This document shows, one piece after another, positions 31,872 through 44,000 of a stretch of DNA of 64,000 nucleotides. The position numbers and the translations under genes are program-made. The stretch is from Polynucleobacter sp. JS-JIR-II-50 (GTDB lineage: Bacteria > Pseudomonadota > Gammaproteobacteria > Burkholderiales > Burkholderiaceae), in assembly GCF_018687895.1 (NCBI RefSeq), contig NZ_CP061307.1, forward strand, positions 1-64,000, written 5' to 3'. The notes beneath the pieces were generated by a model, which worked only from the letters and a program-made list of their open reading frames with translations, was not told where the DNA came from and searched no databases. The stretch's first letter is position 1; the number at the start of each line of letters is the position of its first letter.

Positions 31872-32225
31872 ATGCTAAAAAAGCGAGTGATTGTAAAAAT
31901 TGTTTTTCTATTTACAACGCTCGCTTATTTCATGCCCATTGCGCAGGCGAATGTTGAAGATGAGAATGCATTCGCACTTGCAAAACAAAGCGCGTGCTTG
32001 GGATGTCATGCGGTGAATAAAAAAGTTGTGGGCCCTAGTTTTCAGGCTGTGGCAGAAAAATATAAAAACGATTCAAACGCCCAAGTATTTTTAAAAAATA
32101 AGATTGCTAAAGGGGGGTCTGGTTCTTGGGGTGTTGTGCCCATGCCTGCCAACTCAAAATTGAGTGATGCAGATTTATCTACATTAACGAGCTGGATCTT
32201 GCGTGGCGCACCTAACAAAAACTAA
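31872..32225 (+). CDS. Periplasmic monoheme cytochrome c (c551/c552 type)
   Basis: A small electron carrier. With ATG at 31872 it has 117 residues: a signal peptide ending near AQA (26), heme motif CLGCH (42-46), and the distal methionine at VPMPAN (Met91). The segment VGPSFQAVAEKY and the ending LTSWILRG are typical of class I c551/c552. A TTG two codons upstream is less likely. It follows the BON gene by 18 bp. Partners are not visible here. Confidence 0.9.
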   Translation: MLKKRVIVKIVFLFTTLAYFMPIAQANVEDENAFALAKQSACLGCHAVNKKVVGPSFQAVAEKYKNDSNAQVFLKNKIAKGGSGSWGVVPMPANSKLSDADLSTLTSWILRGAPNKN

Positions 32226-32234
32226 GGCTAGCAA

Positions 32235-32891
32235 TTAGCGCGCTAGACCAGGTCTTCCTAGGAACCACCACCAGGCTTGATTGGAGCGCTTCAGGCTTTC
32301 TTTTAAGGCGTAGTCCATACCGGCCCACTGTTCATTGGCCGCCTCTTCCACAATGGTTGCGGGGTTTGCTGGGGGCAGCTTAAGGCAAGCATCAGCATCG
32401 CCATAGGCGTACTCAACTGTCATCCCTGCCTTTTGCGCCAAATGCATCATGGCTTTGTTATTAGCAAGACAATGAACATATAGAGTTTCAATGCTGGTAT
32501 TACGTGAGTGAACAGCTGAGCGTTGCAACAAGGCTGTGCCCAGGCCCTGAGAGCGCCCTTCTGGCAATACAGAAACGCCAAATTCAGCAGCTCGTGCCTC
32601 GCCTATGCTCTCTGGCAAATAGGCTAAATGGGCCATGCCAACAAGCTTCAGATCTAAGTCGAAAACACCAAAAATGACATCCCGATTGAAATCAAGGCCC
32701 TTTACATAGTGACGAATCACTTCATCAGGGGTCTGAGTGCCAAATCGTAGACGTCTATCTTCATCATTTAGTTGCAATAAATGATTCAATATTTCCTGTC
32801 TATATCCGGCGTGAAGTTCGCGAACAGGTACAGCCTGCCCGGCCGTATAGGGGCTTGAAGGTAAGTGACTATTCGCTAATTTATTGTGCAT
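32235..32891 (-). CDS. GNAT-family N-acetyltransferase
   Basis: GNAT enzymes move an acetyl group from acetyl-CoA to an amine. The 218 residues include the acetyl-CoA loop GRSQGLGTAL (motif A, after FGVSVLPE) and a following helix and strand pattern IETLYVHCLANNKAMMHLAQKAGM typical of the fold. The N-terminal 40 residues and the C-terminal 40 (ending WWFLGRPGLAR) lie outside the core domain. The substrate is unknown. It is convergent with the cytochrome gene (9 bp between stops). Confidence 0.85.
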   Translation of the reverse strand: MHNKLANSHLPSSPYTAGQAVPVRELHAGYRQEILNHLLQLNDEDRRLRFGTQTPDEVIRHYVKGLDFNRDVIFGVFDLDLKLVGMAHLAYLPESIGEARAAEFGVSVLPEGRSQGLGTALLQRSAVHSRNTSIETLYVHCLANNKAMMHLAQKAGMTVEYAYGDADACLKLPPANPATIVEEAANEQWAGMDYALKESLKRSNQAWWWFLGRPGLAR

Positions 32892-33380
32892 AGCAATATT
32901 TTAACAGGGCTAGGCAAATTTGTCAGGGTTTTCCCTAGGTTTGTTGGAAATAGGCCAAATCAGCCTGAAAAACAGCGTAATTTTTGGATTGATCTGGCCT
33001 AAACCCTAAAAAATAGGAATTTTTCAAAAAAAGTTGAAATATTTTTCGAAATCTAACCCCTTGTTTTAATTAACAATATTTTTAAAGTAAGAAAAAACTT
33101 AGTCTTTTTTAAGTAAAAGAGTACGAAAGGTGTTGACGACCCTAAAAATGTGGGATATAGTCTCACCTCTCTGCTGAATGTTTTACGAAATACGAAATAC
33201 GAAACAAGTCAGCCCTCTTTAAAAATTAGTCAACCGATAATTGTGGGTACTAAGTGAAAGCATCCAGTCCTTCGGGACAGATGTAAATAAATAGTACTCA
33301 TAGACAGTAAAAAGATTTGGTTTTATTACCAAGTCAATTTCTTGAATGAGTGCGACGATCCGCAAGGATCACAGGAATTG
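32892..33380 (+). promoter_or_regulatory. rRNA operon upstream region and leader
   Basis: 489 bp without a protein gene. It holds an inverted repeat (32951-32962 with 32990-33001, 11 of 12 paired), a long A/T-rich tract up to about 33120 that looks like UP-element sequence, the rrn promoter, three tandem copies of TACGAAA (33184-33204), and a boxA-like antitermination element CCCTCTTTAAAAATTA at 33212-33227. The remaining leader to 33380 has no feature I can name, although it should pair with the 16S 3' flank for RNase III processing. Confidence 0.75.
33133..33161 (+). promoter_or_regulatory. rrn promoter
   Basis: TTGACG at 33133-33138, 17-bp spacer and TATAGT at 33156-33161, preceded by A/T-rich sequence. 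The expected start is near 33168, about 210 bp before 16S. The spacer and hexamers are close to the consensus. Confidence 0.85.
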
Positions 33381-34915
<1,535 letters not shown>

Positions 34916-34970
34916 GAGAAAAGATGCTGAATCCTAGTGCCCACACTTATCGGTTGACAATAAAAGCCAC

Positions 34971-35047
34971 GGGTCTGTAGCTCAGCTGGTTAGAGCACTG
35001 TGTTGATAACGCAGGGGTCGTAGGTTCAAGTCCTACCAGACCCACCA
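34971..35047 (+). tRNA. tRNA-Ile (anticodon GAT)
   Basis: 77-nt cloverleaf in the 16S-23S spacer: acceptor GGGTCTG/CAGACCC, anticodon loop TTGATAA (GAT) and encoded CCA. Confidence 0.98.
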
Positions 35048-35077
35048 CCAGCCAGAAACAAGACTTAGTGGGACGTT

Positions 35078-35153
35078 GGGGGATTAGCTCAGCTGGGAGA
35101 GCACCTGCTTTGCAAGCAGGGGGTCGTCGGTTCGATCCCGTCATCCTCCACCA
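35078..35153 (+). tRNA. tRNA-Ala (anticodon TGC)
   Basis: 76-nt cloverleaf in the 16S-23S spacer: acceptor GGGGGAT/ATCCTCC, anticodon stem CCTGC/GCAGG around TGC, and encoded CCA. The Ile-Ala pair is the usual spacer content of proteobacterial rrn operons. Confidence 0.98.
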
Positions 35154-35210
35154 TCATCTAAATGTCAAAACTAAGCGAATATTTAATCGTTTAGTTTTGC
35201 CATTTATGGC

Positions 35211-35225
35211 TGTTCTTTAAAAATT
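35211..35225 (+). promoter_or_regulatory. boxA antitermination element in the spacer
   Basis: TGTTCTTTAAAAATT is a near-consensus boxA, placed after tRNA-Ala and before 23S, where NusB/NusE-dependent antitermination signals are expected. The other part of the 267-bp spacer to 35420 holds only rRNA processing flank. Confidence 0.75.
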
Positions 35226-35420
35226 TGAGTAAGCAAAGTGTCAAATGTTTCTTTGAGAGGACATTTGACAATGTAATAAGGGTAAAGATTGAATCATCAA
35301 TCAGTAATACAAACGAGTTTTACCAAGTTCTTAACAAAGTACTTACAGTTTGGATTACGGCAAACATGTCAGAAGTAGAAGTAAAACCTATAACGGTTAC
35401 TAGCAATGGTGCTCGTTATA

Positions 35421-38295
<2,875 letters not shown>

Positions 38296-38399
38296 ATAAC
38301 CAGCACTATTGTGTTGGATGTTTGCCAGATTTAATCTGCATCCTTATTACATGCTTACTCAAATAGAGTTGTTGATTTATTCAGCAACTCAACCCTCTA

Positions 38400-38516
38400 C
38401 GCCCGGTGACCATAGCGAATTGGAACCACTCCTTCCCATCCCGAACAGGACAGTGAAACGATTCTACGCCGATGATAGTGCGGATTACCCGTGTGAAAGT
38501 AGGTAACTGCCGGGCA
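38400..38516 (+). rRNA. 5S ribosomal RNA
   Basis: About 117 nt beginning GCCCGGTGACCATAGCG and ending with the complementary CTGCCGGGC; the central loop CCGAACAGGACAGTGAAACG is typical. Confidence 0.96.
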
Positions 38517-38524
38517 CCAAAGCG

Positions 38525-38560
38525 ACGCCCAGACCCTTTTAGGTCTGGGCGTTTTTACTT
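38525..38560 (+). terminator. Intrinsic terminator of the rRNA operon
   Basis: A perfect 11-bp GC-rich stem (ACGCCCAGACC at 38525-38535 with its complement at 38542-38552) and the run TTTTTACTT. Confidence 0.95.
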
Positions 38561-38580
38561 GTGCAAAGCGTTTAGAGAGA

Positions 38581-38609
38581 TTGACAGAAACTCCATTTGG
38601 AGTCAGAAT
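38581..38609 (+). promoter_or_regulatory. Predicted promoter of the tRNA-tuf-secE-nusG operon
   Basis: Consensus TTGACA at 38581-38586, 17-bp spacer and CAGAAT at 38604-38609. Transcription would start only a few bases before tRNA-Tyr. Confidence 0.75.
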
Positions 38610-38620
38610 ATTGGGTTCGC

Positions 38621-38705
38621 GGAGGGGTGTCCGAGCGGCTAAAGGAGGCAGACTGTAAATCTGTTGGCTATGCCTACGTAGGTTCGAATCCTACCCCCTC
38701 CACCA
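38621..38705 (+). tRNA. tRNA-Tyr (anticodon GTA)
   Basis: 85-nt class II tRNA with a long variable arm, anticodon GTA in CTGTAAA, acceptor GGAGGGG/CCCCTCC and encoded CCA. First of a Tyr-Gly-Thr-tuf-Trp cluster like E. coli tufB. Confidence 0.97.
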
Positions 38706-38710
38706 GATGT

Positions 38711-38784
38711 GCGGGATTAGTTTAATGGTAAAACAGCAGATTTCCAATCTTCGGTCAAGAGTTCGATTCTCTTATCCCGCTCCA
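38711..38784 (+). tRNA. tRNA-Gly (anticodon TCC)
   Basis: 74-nt tRNA, acceptor GCGGGAT/ATCCCGC, anticodon TCC, encoded CCA. One mismatch (C against T) appears in the anticodon stem as I fold it. Confidence 0.96.
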
Positions 38785-38805
38785 GAATTTGTTGCATTAG
38801 ATTTC

Positions 38806-38880
<75 letters not shown>

Positions 38881-38944
38881 TGTTTGATTTTATTAATTGT
38901 GTATTTCGTGTTTGGTTTAAGAGCTAACTAAAGGCAGATTAAAA

Positions 38945-40135
38945 ATGGCAAAAGAAAAATTCGAGCGGACAAAACCGCACGTAAACGTAGGCACCATCGG
39001 TCACGTTGACCACGGTAAAACCACATTGACAGCGGCAATTGCAACCGTGCTTTCTAAAGCATTCGGTGGCGAAGCTAAAGCATACGATCAGATCGATGCT
39101 GCTCCAGAAGAAAAAGCACGTGGTATTACGATTAATACTGCACACGTTGAGTACGAGACAGCAAACCGTCACTACGCACACGTGGATTGCCCAGGACATG
39201 CTGACTACGTTAAGAACATGATTACTGGTGCTGCTCAGATGGACGGCGCAATTTTAGTTTGCTCTGCTGCTGACGGCCCAATGCCACAAACTCGTGAACA
39301 CATCCTCTTGGCACGCCAAGTGGGCGTTCCTTACATCATCGTGTTCCTGAACAAGTGCGACATGGTTGATGACGAAGAGTTGTTAGAGCTCGTAGAAATG
39401 GAAGTTCGTGAGCTTTTATCTAAGTACAAATTCCCTGGCGATGACACACCAATCATTCGTGGTTCTGCTAAGTTAGCCCTTGAAGGCGACGAAGGCCCAT
39501 TGGGTAAAGAAGCCATCATGAAATTGGCTGAAGCTTTGGATACCTTTATTCCTACTCCAGAGCGTGCTGTTGACGGCGCGTTCTTGATGCCAGTAGAAGA
39601 CGTGTTCTCTATCTCCGGTCGCGGTACTGTTGTGACTGGTCGTATCGAGCGCGGTATTGTTAAGGTTGGTGAAGAGATCGAAATTATCGGTATCAAGCCA
39701 ACACTCAAGACAACATGTACTGGTGTTGAAATGTTCCGCAAATTGCTCGACCAAGGTCAAGCAGGCGATAACGTTGGTATCTTGTTACGCGGTACAAAAC
39801 GTGAAGAAGTTGAGCGCGGCCAAGTATTGGCTAAGCCAGGTTCAATCACCCCACATACTCACTTTACAGCCGAGGTTTACATCTTGGGTAAAGACGAAGG
39901 TGGTCGTCATACTCCATTCTTTAACAACTATCGTCCACAGTTTTACTTCCGCACTACGGACGTAACTGGTTCAATCGAGTTGCCAAAAGACAAAGAAATG
40001 GTAATGCCTGGTGATAACGTTTCGATTACCGTAAAACTCATCGCTCCAATCGCGATGGAAGAAGGTTTACGTTTTGCGATCCGTGAAGGTGGCCGTACTG
40101 TTGGCGCCGGCGTGGTTGCAAAGATTTTGGCTTAA
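38945..40135 (+). CDS. tuf: Elongation factor Tu (copy 1)
   Basis: EF-Tu delivers aminoacyl-tRNA to the ribosome as a GTP complex. The 396 residues have the G motifs GHVDHGKTT (19-27), DCPGH (81-85) and NKCD, and end in VVAKILA. This copy sits in the tRNA-tuf-tRNA-secE-nusG context (tufB-like). Its protein is identical to copy 2 at 55736-56926; by eye the genes differ only at 39244 (C here, T there) and 40003 (A here, C there), both silent. Confidence 0.98.
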   Translation: MAKEKFERTKPHVNVGTIGHVDHGKTTLTAAIATVLSKAFGGEAKAYDQIDAAPEEKARGITINTAHVEYETANRHYAHVDCPGHADYVKNMITGAAQMDGAILVCSAADGPMPQTREHILLARQVGVPYIIVFLNKCDMVDDEELLELVEMEVRELLSKYKFPGDDTPIIRGSAKLALEGDEGPLGKEAIMKLAEALDTFIPTPERAVDGAFLMPVEDVFSISGRGTVVTGRIERGIVKVGEEIEIIGIKPTLKTTCTGVEMFRKLLDQGQAGDNVGILLRGTKREEVERGQVLAKPGSITPHTHFTAEVYILGKDEGGRHTPFFNNYRPQFYFRTTDVTGSIELPKDKEMVMPGDNVSITVKLIAPIAMEEGLRFAIREGGRTVGAGVVAKILA

Positions 40136-40149
40136 GTAGTTTTTTATAA

Positions 40150-40225
40150 AGGGGTGTAGCTCAATTGGCAGAGCGTTGGTCTCCAAAACCAAAGGTTGGG
40201 GGTTCGATGCCCTCCGCCCCTGCCA
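40150..40225 (+). tRNA. tRNA-Trp (anticodon CCA)
   Basis: 76-nt tRNA between tuf and secE, acceptor AGGGGTG/CGCCCCT, anticodon loop CTCCAAA (CCA), encoded CCA end. The same placement occurs in E. coli-like and Burkholderiales genomes. Confidence 0.97.
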
Positions 40226-40245
40226 CGATTTGAACTGAAAGCAAA

Positions 40246-40623
40246 ATGTCTCATCAAACAGCAAGTCATACTGAAGAAAAAAGCGGCTGGGTCTCTGGAC
40301 TCGCTGCTTTAATCGTTGTTGCGGCGTTAGTCTTGTACTACACGCTGGTAGATCAATCTATGTTGATTCGTCTCGCTGTTTTGTTTGGCGGTATTGCTGC
40401 TGCAGTTTTAATTGTGGCCATTTCACCCGATGGGCGTCGCTTTATTGCCTACGCAAAAGATTCTTGGTATGAAGTAAAAAAGGTTGTTTGGCCAACTCGT
40501 AAAGAGACCACCCAAATGACTCTAGTCGTATTTGGCTTTGTTCTGATCATGTCCTTATTTTTATGGATTGCAGACAAATTGATTGAATGGCTAGTTTTTT
40601 CAGTCTTTTTGGGCTGGAAGTGA
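40246..40623 (+). CDS. secE: Preprotein translocase subunit SecE
   Basis: SecE stabilises SecY in the SecYEG channel. The 125 residues have three membrane segments (two near 15-35 and 42-60, one near 95-115), as in the long proteobacterial form, and the conserved amphipathic motif EVKKVVWPTRKETTQMT before the last helix. Confidence 0.95.
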   Translation: MSHQTASHTEEKSGWVSGLAALIVVAALVLYYTLVDQSMLIRLAVLFGGIAAAVLIVAISPDGRRFIAYAKDSWYEVKKVVWPTRKETTQMTLVVFGFVLIMSLFLWIADKLIEWLVFSVFLGWK

Positions 40624-40630
40624 GTAAAAA

Positions 40631-41203
40631 ATGATTGATTCTGAAGTAGCTACTAATCCACAAGCTACCGGCAATATGCGCTGGTATGTCATTCATGCTT
40701 ATTCCGGAATGGAAAAAAGCGTGAAAAGAGGCCTTGAAGAGCGTATTGCTCGCTCTGGAATGCCTGAGAAATTTGGCCGTATTTTGGTCCCCTCCGAAGA
40801 GGTTGTGGAGATCAAGTCCGGCACCAAGTCAGTTTCTGAGCGCCGTTTCTTCCCAGGATATGTCCTGATCGAGATGGAAATGACCGACGAGAGCTGGCAT
40901 TTAGTGAAAAACACGCCAAAAGTGACTGGTTTCGTAGGCGGCGTTCGTAATCGTCCAAGCCCTATTTCTACGGCTGAAGTAGCCAAAATCATGGATCAAA
41001 TGCAGGCTGGGGTAGATAAGCCGAAGCCTAAGACCTTATTTGAGGTTGGCGAGATCGTGCGAGTTAAAGAAGGCCCATTTGTTGATTTCAACGGAAATAT
41101 CGAAGAAGTCAACTATGAGAAGTCAAGATTGCGCGTTTCTGTTACAATTTTTGGCCGCGGTACCCCAGTTGAACTGGAGTTCGGTCAGGTAGAAAAGATG
41201 TAA
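40631..41203 (+). CDS. nusG: Transcription termination/antitermination factor NusG
   Basis: NusG links RNA polymerase to Rho or to the ribosome (via S10) and acts in rRNA antitermination. The 190 residues comprise the NGN domain ([35 protein letters not shown]) and a C-terminal KOW domain ([19 protein letters not shown]). It follows secE by 7 bp. The 148-bp gap to rplK has only short (5-bp) hairpins, such as GGTTAGTAATAACC, and a good SD before rplK. Confidence 0.97.
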   Translation: MIDSEVATNPQATGNMRWYVIHAYSGMEKSVKRGLEERIARSGMPEKFGRILVPSEEVVEIKSGTKSVSERRFFPGYVLIEMEMTDESWHLVKNTPKVTGFVGGVRNRPSPISTAEVAKIMDQMQAGVDKPKPKTLFEVGEIVRVKEGPFVDFNGNIEEVNYEKSRLRVSVTIFGRGTPVELEFGQVEKM

Positions 41204-41351
41204 AAACAAGGACTTAGTCCTGGTTTAAGTAGTAGGCAGTTAAGTGGTTAGTAATAACCGAGGAGCGGAGCTAGAAAGCCAAAAACTAGCGAAGCGTTTA
41301 CTCAACAGCGGTCTTCCCTAATGAGGTTAGGCGCGCTTTAAGGAGCAACAC

Positions 41352-41783
41352 ATGGCAAAGAAGATTATTGGCTTTATTAAGCTGCAGATCCCTGCAGGTA
41401 AAGCAAATCCATCACCACCCGTAGGTCCAGCATTGGGTCAACGCGGTCTTAACATTATGGAATTCTGTAAGGCGTTCAATGCTCAAACTCAGAGCATGGA
41501 GCCTGGCCTGCCAATTCCAGTCGTGATTACAGCGTTCGCTGATAAGAGCTTCACATTCATTATGAAGACTCCACCAGCAACCATCATGATTAAGAAGGCT
41601 GCGAAGATTGAAAAAGGATCACCACGTCCTCATACCGATAAAGTGGGTTCAATTACTCGTGCTCAAGCGGAAGAAATCGCTAAAGCAAAAATGCCAGATT
41701 TGACAGCAGCTGATATGGATGCGGCTGTTAGAACAATCGCTGGTAGCGCCCGTTCCATGGGCATCACTGTGGAAGGTCTCTAA
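41352..41783 (+). CDS. rplK: 50S ribosomal protein L11
   Basis: L11 forms the GTPase-associated centre with 23S helices 43-44. The 143 residues begin with [31 protein letters not shown]. Normal length. An AAGGAG SD precedes ATG; rplA follows after 2 bp. Confidence 0.98.
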   Translation: MAKKIIGFIKLQIPAGKANPSPPVGPALGQRGLNIMEFCKAFNAQTQSMEPGLPIPVVITAFADKSFTFIMKTPPATIMIKKAAKIEKGSPRPHTDKVGSITRAQAEEIAKAKMPDLTAADMDAAVRTIAGSARSMGITVEGL

Positions 41784-41785
41784 TC

Positions 41786-42487
41786 ATGACTAAATTATCT
41801 AAACGCGTTAAAGCAATTCAATCTAAAGTTGATAGCAACAAGTTTTATTCATTAGACGATGCATTGAACCTCGTTAAAGAGTGTGCAACTGCTAAGTTTG
41901 ATGAGTCTATCGATGTTGCAGTTCAGTTGGGTATTGATGCTAAGAAATCTGACCAAGTTGTGCGTGGCGCAGTAGTGCTCCCAGCTGGTACAGGTAAGCA
42001 TGTTCGCGTTGCTGTTTTTGCACAAGGCGAGAAGGCTGAACAAGCTAAAGCTGCTGGTGCAGAAATCGTCGGCATGGAAGAGCTTGCTGAACAAATTAAA
42101 GGCGGCAAAATCGATTTCGATATTTTGATCGCATCTCCAGACACAATGAAAATTGTTGGTACTTTAGGTCAGGTATTGGGCCCACGTGGTTTGATGCCGA
42201 ATCCAAAAGTTGGAACAGTGACTCCTGACGTTGCTACTGCAGTTAAGAATGCAAAAGCTGGTCAAGTTCAGTTCCGTGTGGACAAAGCCGGTATCGTGCA
42301 CGCAAGCATTGGTCGTCGTTCATTCGAACCAACTGCATTGAAGTCGAACTTGCTCGCATTGCTCGAGGCTTTGAATAAAGCGAAGCCACCTGCATCTAAG
42401 GGCATTTATTTAAAGAAGGTTGCCGTAAGCAGCACCATGGGTGCCGGCGTACGCGTAGACCAAGCATCGTTACAGGCAGCAGCTTAA
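41786..42487 (+). CDS. rplA: 50S ribosomal protein L1
   Basis: L1 forms the mobile stalk near the E site and is the translational repressor of rplK-rplA in E. coli. The 233 residues include the signature [16 protein letters not shown] and the RNA-binding segment [15 protein letters not shown]. Normal length. Confidence 0.98.
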   Translation: MTKLSKRVKAIQSKVDSNKFYSLDDALNLVKECATAKFDESIDVAVQLGIDAKKSDQVVRGAVVLPAGTGKHVRVAVFAQGEKAEQAKAAGAEIVGMEELAEQIKGGKIDFDILIASPDTMKIVGTLGQVLGPRGLMPNPKVGTVTPDVATAVKNAKAGQVQFRVDKAGIVHASIGRRSFEPTALKSNLLALLEALNKAKPPASKGIYLKKVAVSSTMGAGVRVDQASLQAAA

Positions 42488-42723
42488 TTAGCCTGTAACA
42501 AAAAAGAACTTTGGGTCGACTCCCGCTCTTTGAGCGAGAGTCGAACATCAAAGACCGTTGGTGAATTAGTTGCTAATACAGAGTTAATTCTTAATCGTTA
42601 CGAAAGTAATAGCCAGCGCAGATGGCGACCCTGAAAAGATTTTCACAAGAACTTTGTGAACAAATGATCAGACGCTGGTGTGTAACCCCAACTGGAAACA
42701 GTTGGTTTTTATGGAGTTAAACC
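42488..42723 (+). promoter_or_regulatory. Structured rplJ leader with attenuator-like hairpin
   Basis: 236-bp leader. Seen: a 12-bp hairpin with one C-A mismatch (42516-42544, loop TTT); a distant pairing CCAGCG (42613-42618) with CGCTGG (42673-42678); a TTCACAA/TTGTGAA hairpin (near 42642-42660); and CCAACTG-GAAA-CAGTTGG plus five T (42688-42710) just before the rplJ SD. The last has the shape of an intrinsic terminator. The L10 leader is a known autoregulatory RNA; the match here is inference from position and structure. Confidence 0.65.
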
Positions 42724-43362
42724 GTGCCTTTGAATGTACAAGACAAAAAAGCGATTGTTGCTGATGTCGGCGCTCAATTGGCTGGAGCCCAAACTGTCGT
42801 GCTCGCTGAATACCGTGGTATTCCAGTAGAGCAGTTGACAAAGCTACGTGCTAGCGCACGTGACCAAGGTGTATATCTTCGCGTTTTGAAGAACACATTG
42901 GCACGCCGTGCTGCACAAGGCACACAGTTTGAGCCTCTTGCTGATTCGATGGTTGGCCCCTTGATCTACGGCATCTCTGCTGATCCGATTGCTTCGGCAA
43001 AAGTATTGCAGAACTTTGCCAAGACTCAAGACAAGCTAGTCATTACTGCTGGCTTATATAACGGCAAGTTGTTGGACGTAGCTGGCGTGAAATCCCTTGC
43101 GTCTATTCCAAGCCGCGACGAGTTGTTATCTCAGTTGTTGGGTGTCATGTTGGCCCCAGTTTCTGCTATGGCTCGCGTATTGGGCGCAGTAGCAGCACAA
43201 AAGGCAGAGGGAGCACCCGCTCCTGTTGCAGCACCCGTAGTTGAAGCAGCAGCTCCAGCAGAAGTAGTAGCTGAAGCCGCAGCTCCAGAAGCAAGTGCTG
43301 AGCCTGCAGCCGCAGCCCCAGAAGCCGGAACAGAAGCAAACGAAACCCCTGCCGCTGAATAA
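42724..43362 (+). CDS. rplJ: 50S ribosomal protein L10 with Ala-rich acidic tail
   Basis: L10 anchors L7/L12 dimers to the ribosomal stalk. The start is GTG. Residues 1-165 match the family ([47 protein letters not shown]). The protein has 212 residues; the last 45 or so are an Ala/Pro/Glu-rich low-complexity extension beyond the usual 165-170. Part of the L10-L12 pair with rplL, 36 bp downstream. Confidence 0.97.
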   Translation: MPLNVQDKKAIVADVGAQLAGAQTVVLAEYRGIPVEQLTKLRASARDQGVYLRVLKNTLARRAAQGTQFEPLADSMVGPLIYGISADPIASAKVLQNFAKTQDKLVITAGLYNGKLLDVAGVKSLASIPSRDELLSQLLGVMLAPVSAMARVLGAVAAQKAEGAPAPVAAPVVEAAAPAEVVAEAAAPEASAEPAAAAPEAGTEANETPAAE

Positions 43363-43398
43363 GCGACAGATTAACTATTTAAGTATTAGGAGCTAAAA

Positions 43399-43773
43399 AT
43401 GGCGATTACTAAAGAAGAAATCATTGATGCAGTAGGTAGCATGTCCGTTATGGATTTGAACGACTTGGTTAAGGCGTTCGAAGAGAAGTTTGGCGTTTCA
43501 GCTGCAGCGATGGCTGTTGCTGGTCCTGCTGGTGCAGCTGGCGGCGCTGCTGCTGAAGAGCAAACAGAATTTACCGTTAACTTGCTCGAAGCTGGCGCAA
43601 ACAAGGTTTCAGTAATTAAGGCAGTTCGCGAAATTACTGGTCTTGGCCTCAAAGAAGCTAAAGACTTAGTTGATGGCGCACCAAAGCCAATCAAAGAAGC
43701 TGTTGATAAGAAGACAGCTGAAGAAGCTAAGAAAAAGCTTGACGAAGCAGGCGCTAAGTCAGAAATCAAGTAA
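43399..43773 (+). CDS. rplL: 50S ribosomal protein L7/L12
   Basis: L7/L12 recruits translation GTPases. The 124 residues have the N-terminal dimer helix ([29 protein letters not shown]), an Ala/Gly hinge (38-55), and the C-terminal domain ([36 protein letters not shown]). The ATG has an AGGAGC SD. Confidence 0.98.
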   Translation: MAITKEEIIDAVGSMSVMDLNDLVKAFEEKFGVSAAAMAVAGPAGAAGGAAAEEQTEFTVNLLEAGANKVSVIKAVREITGLGLKEAKDLVDGAPKPIKEAVDKKTAEEAKKKLDEAGAKSEIK

Positions 43774-43818
43774 TAAAAACTTAGCTAGCGCTTCTCAAAA
43801 AGGAGTGTTAGCCCTGTT

Positions 43819-43872
43819 GGGTTTGACCATTAGTGGTCAAACCCGATTTCATTTGTGATTGAAATCGGGTTT
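43819..43872 (+). promoter_or_regulatory. Two mutually exclusive hairpins between rplL and rpoB
   Basis: Hairpin 1: GGGTTTGACCA (43819-43829) with its perfect complement 43834-43844 (11 bp, 4-nt loop). Hairpin 2: AAACCCGATTTCA (43839-43851) with its perfect complement 43860-43872 (13 bp, 8-nt loop). They share 43839-43844, so only one can form fully. Neither has a clear T-tract. An RNase III site or a switch controlling rpoBC is possible by analogy with the E. coli rplL-rpoB attenuator and processing site. Function is inferred. Confidence 0.7.
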
Positions 43873-44000
43873 GCCTTCTGATACGACTGCAGAATGCAAG
43901 TTTGGTCGGACACTGGATCGAAACGATTTAGTGTTGTCCGCCAGTGATTGGTAGTGGCCAATCGCCAAATCTTTGTACAGTCGCTGAATTCGGAGATGAA

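Noticed and set aside
43819..43872. The rplL-rpoB hairpins as simple intrinsic terminators
   Set aside because: Neither stem is followed by a T-run, so a plain terminator call is not supported.
43944..44000. ATG at 43944 as the rpoB start
   Set aside because: The added residues do not resemble RpoB, and ATG at 44001 has a good GGAG site and the conserved N-terminus.
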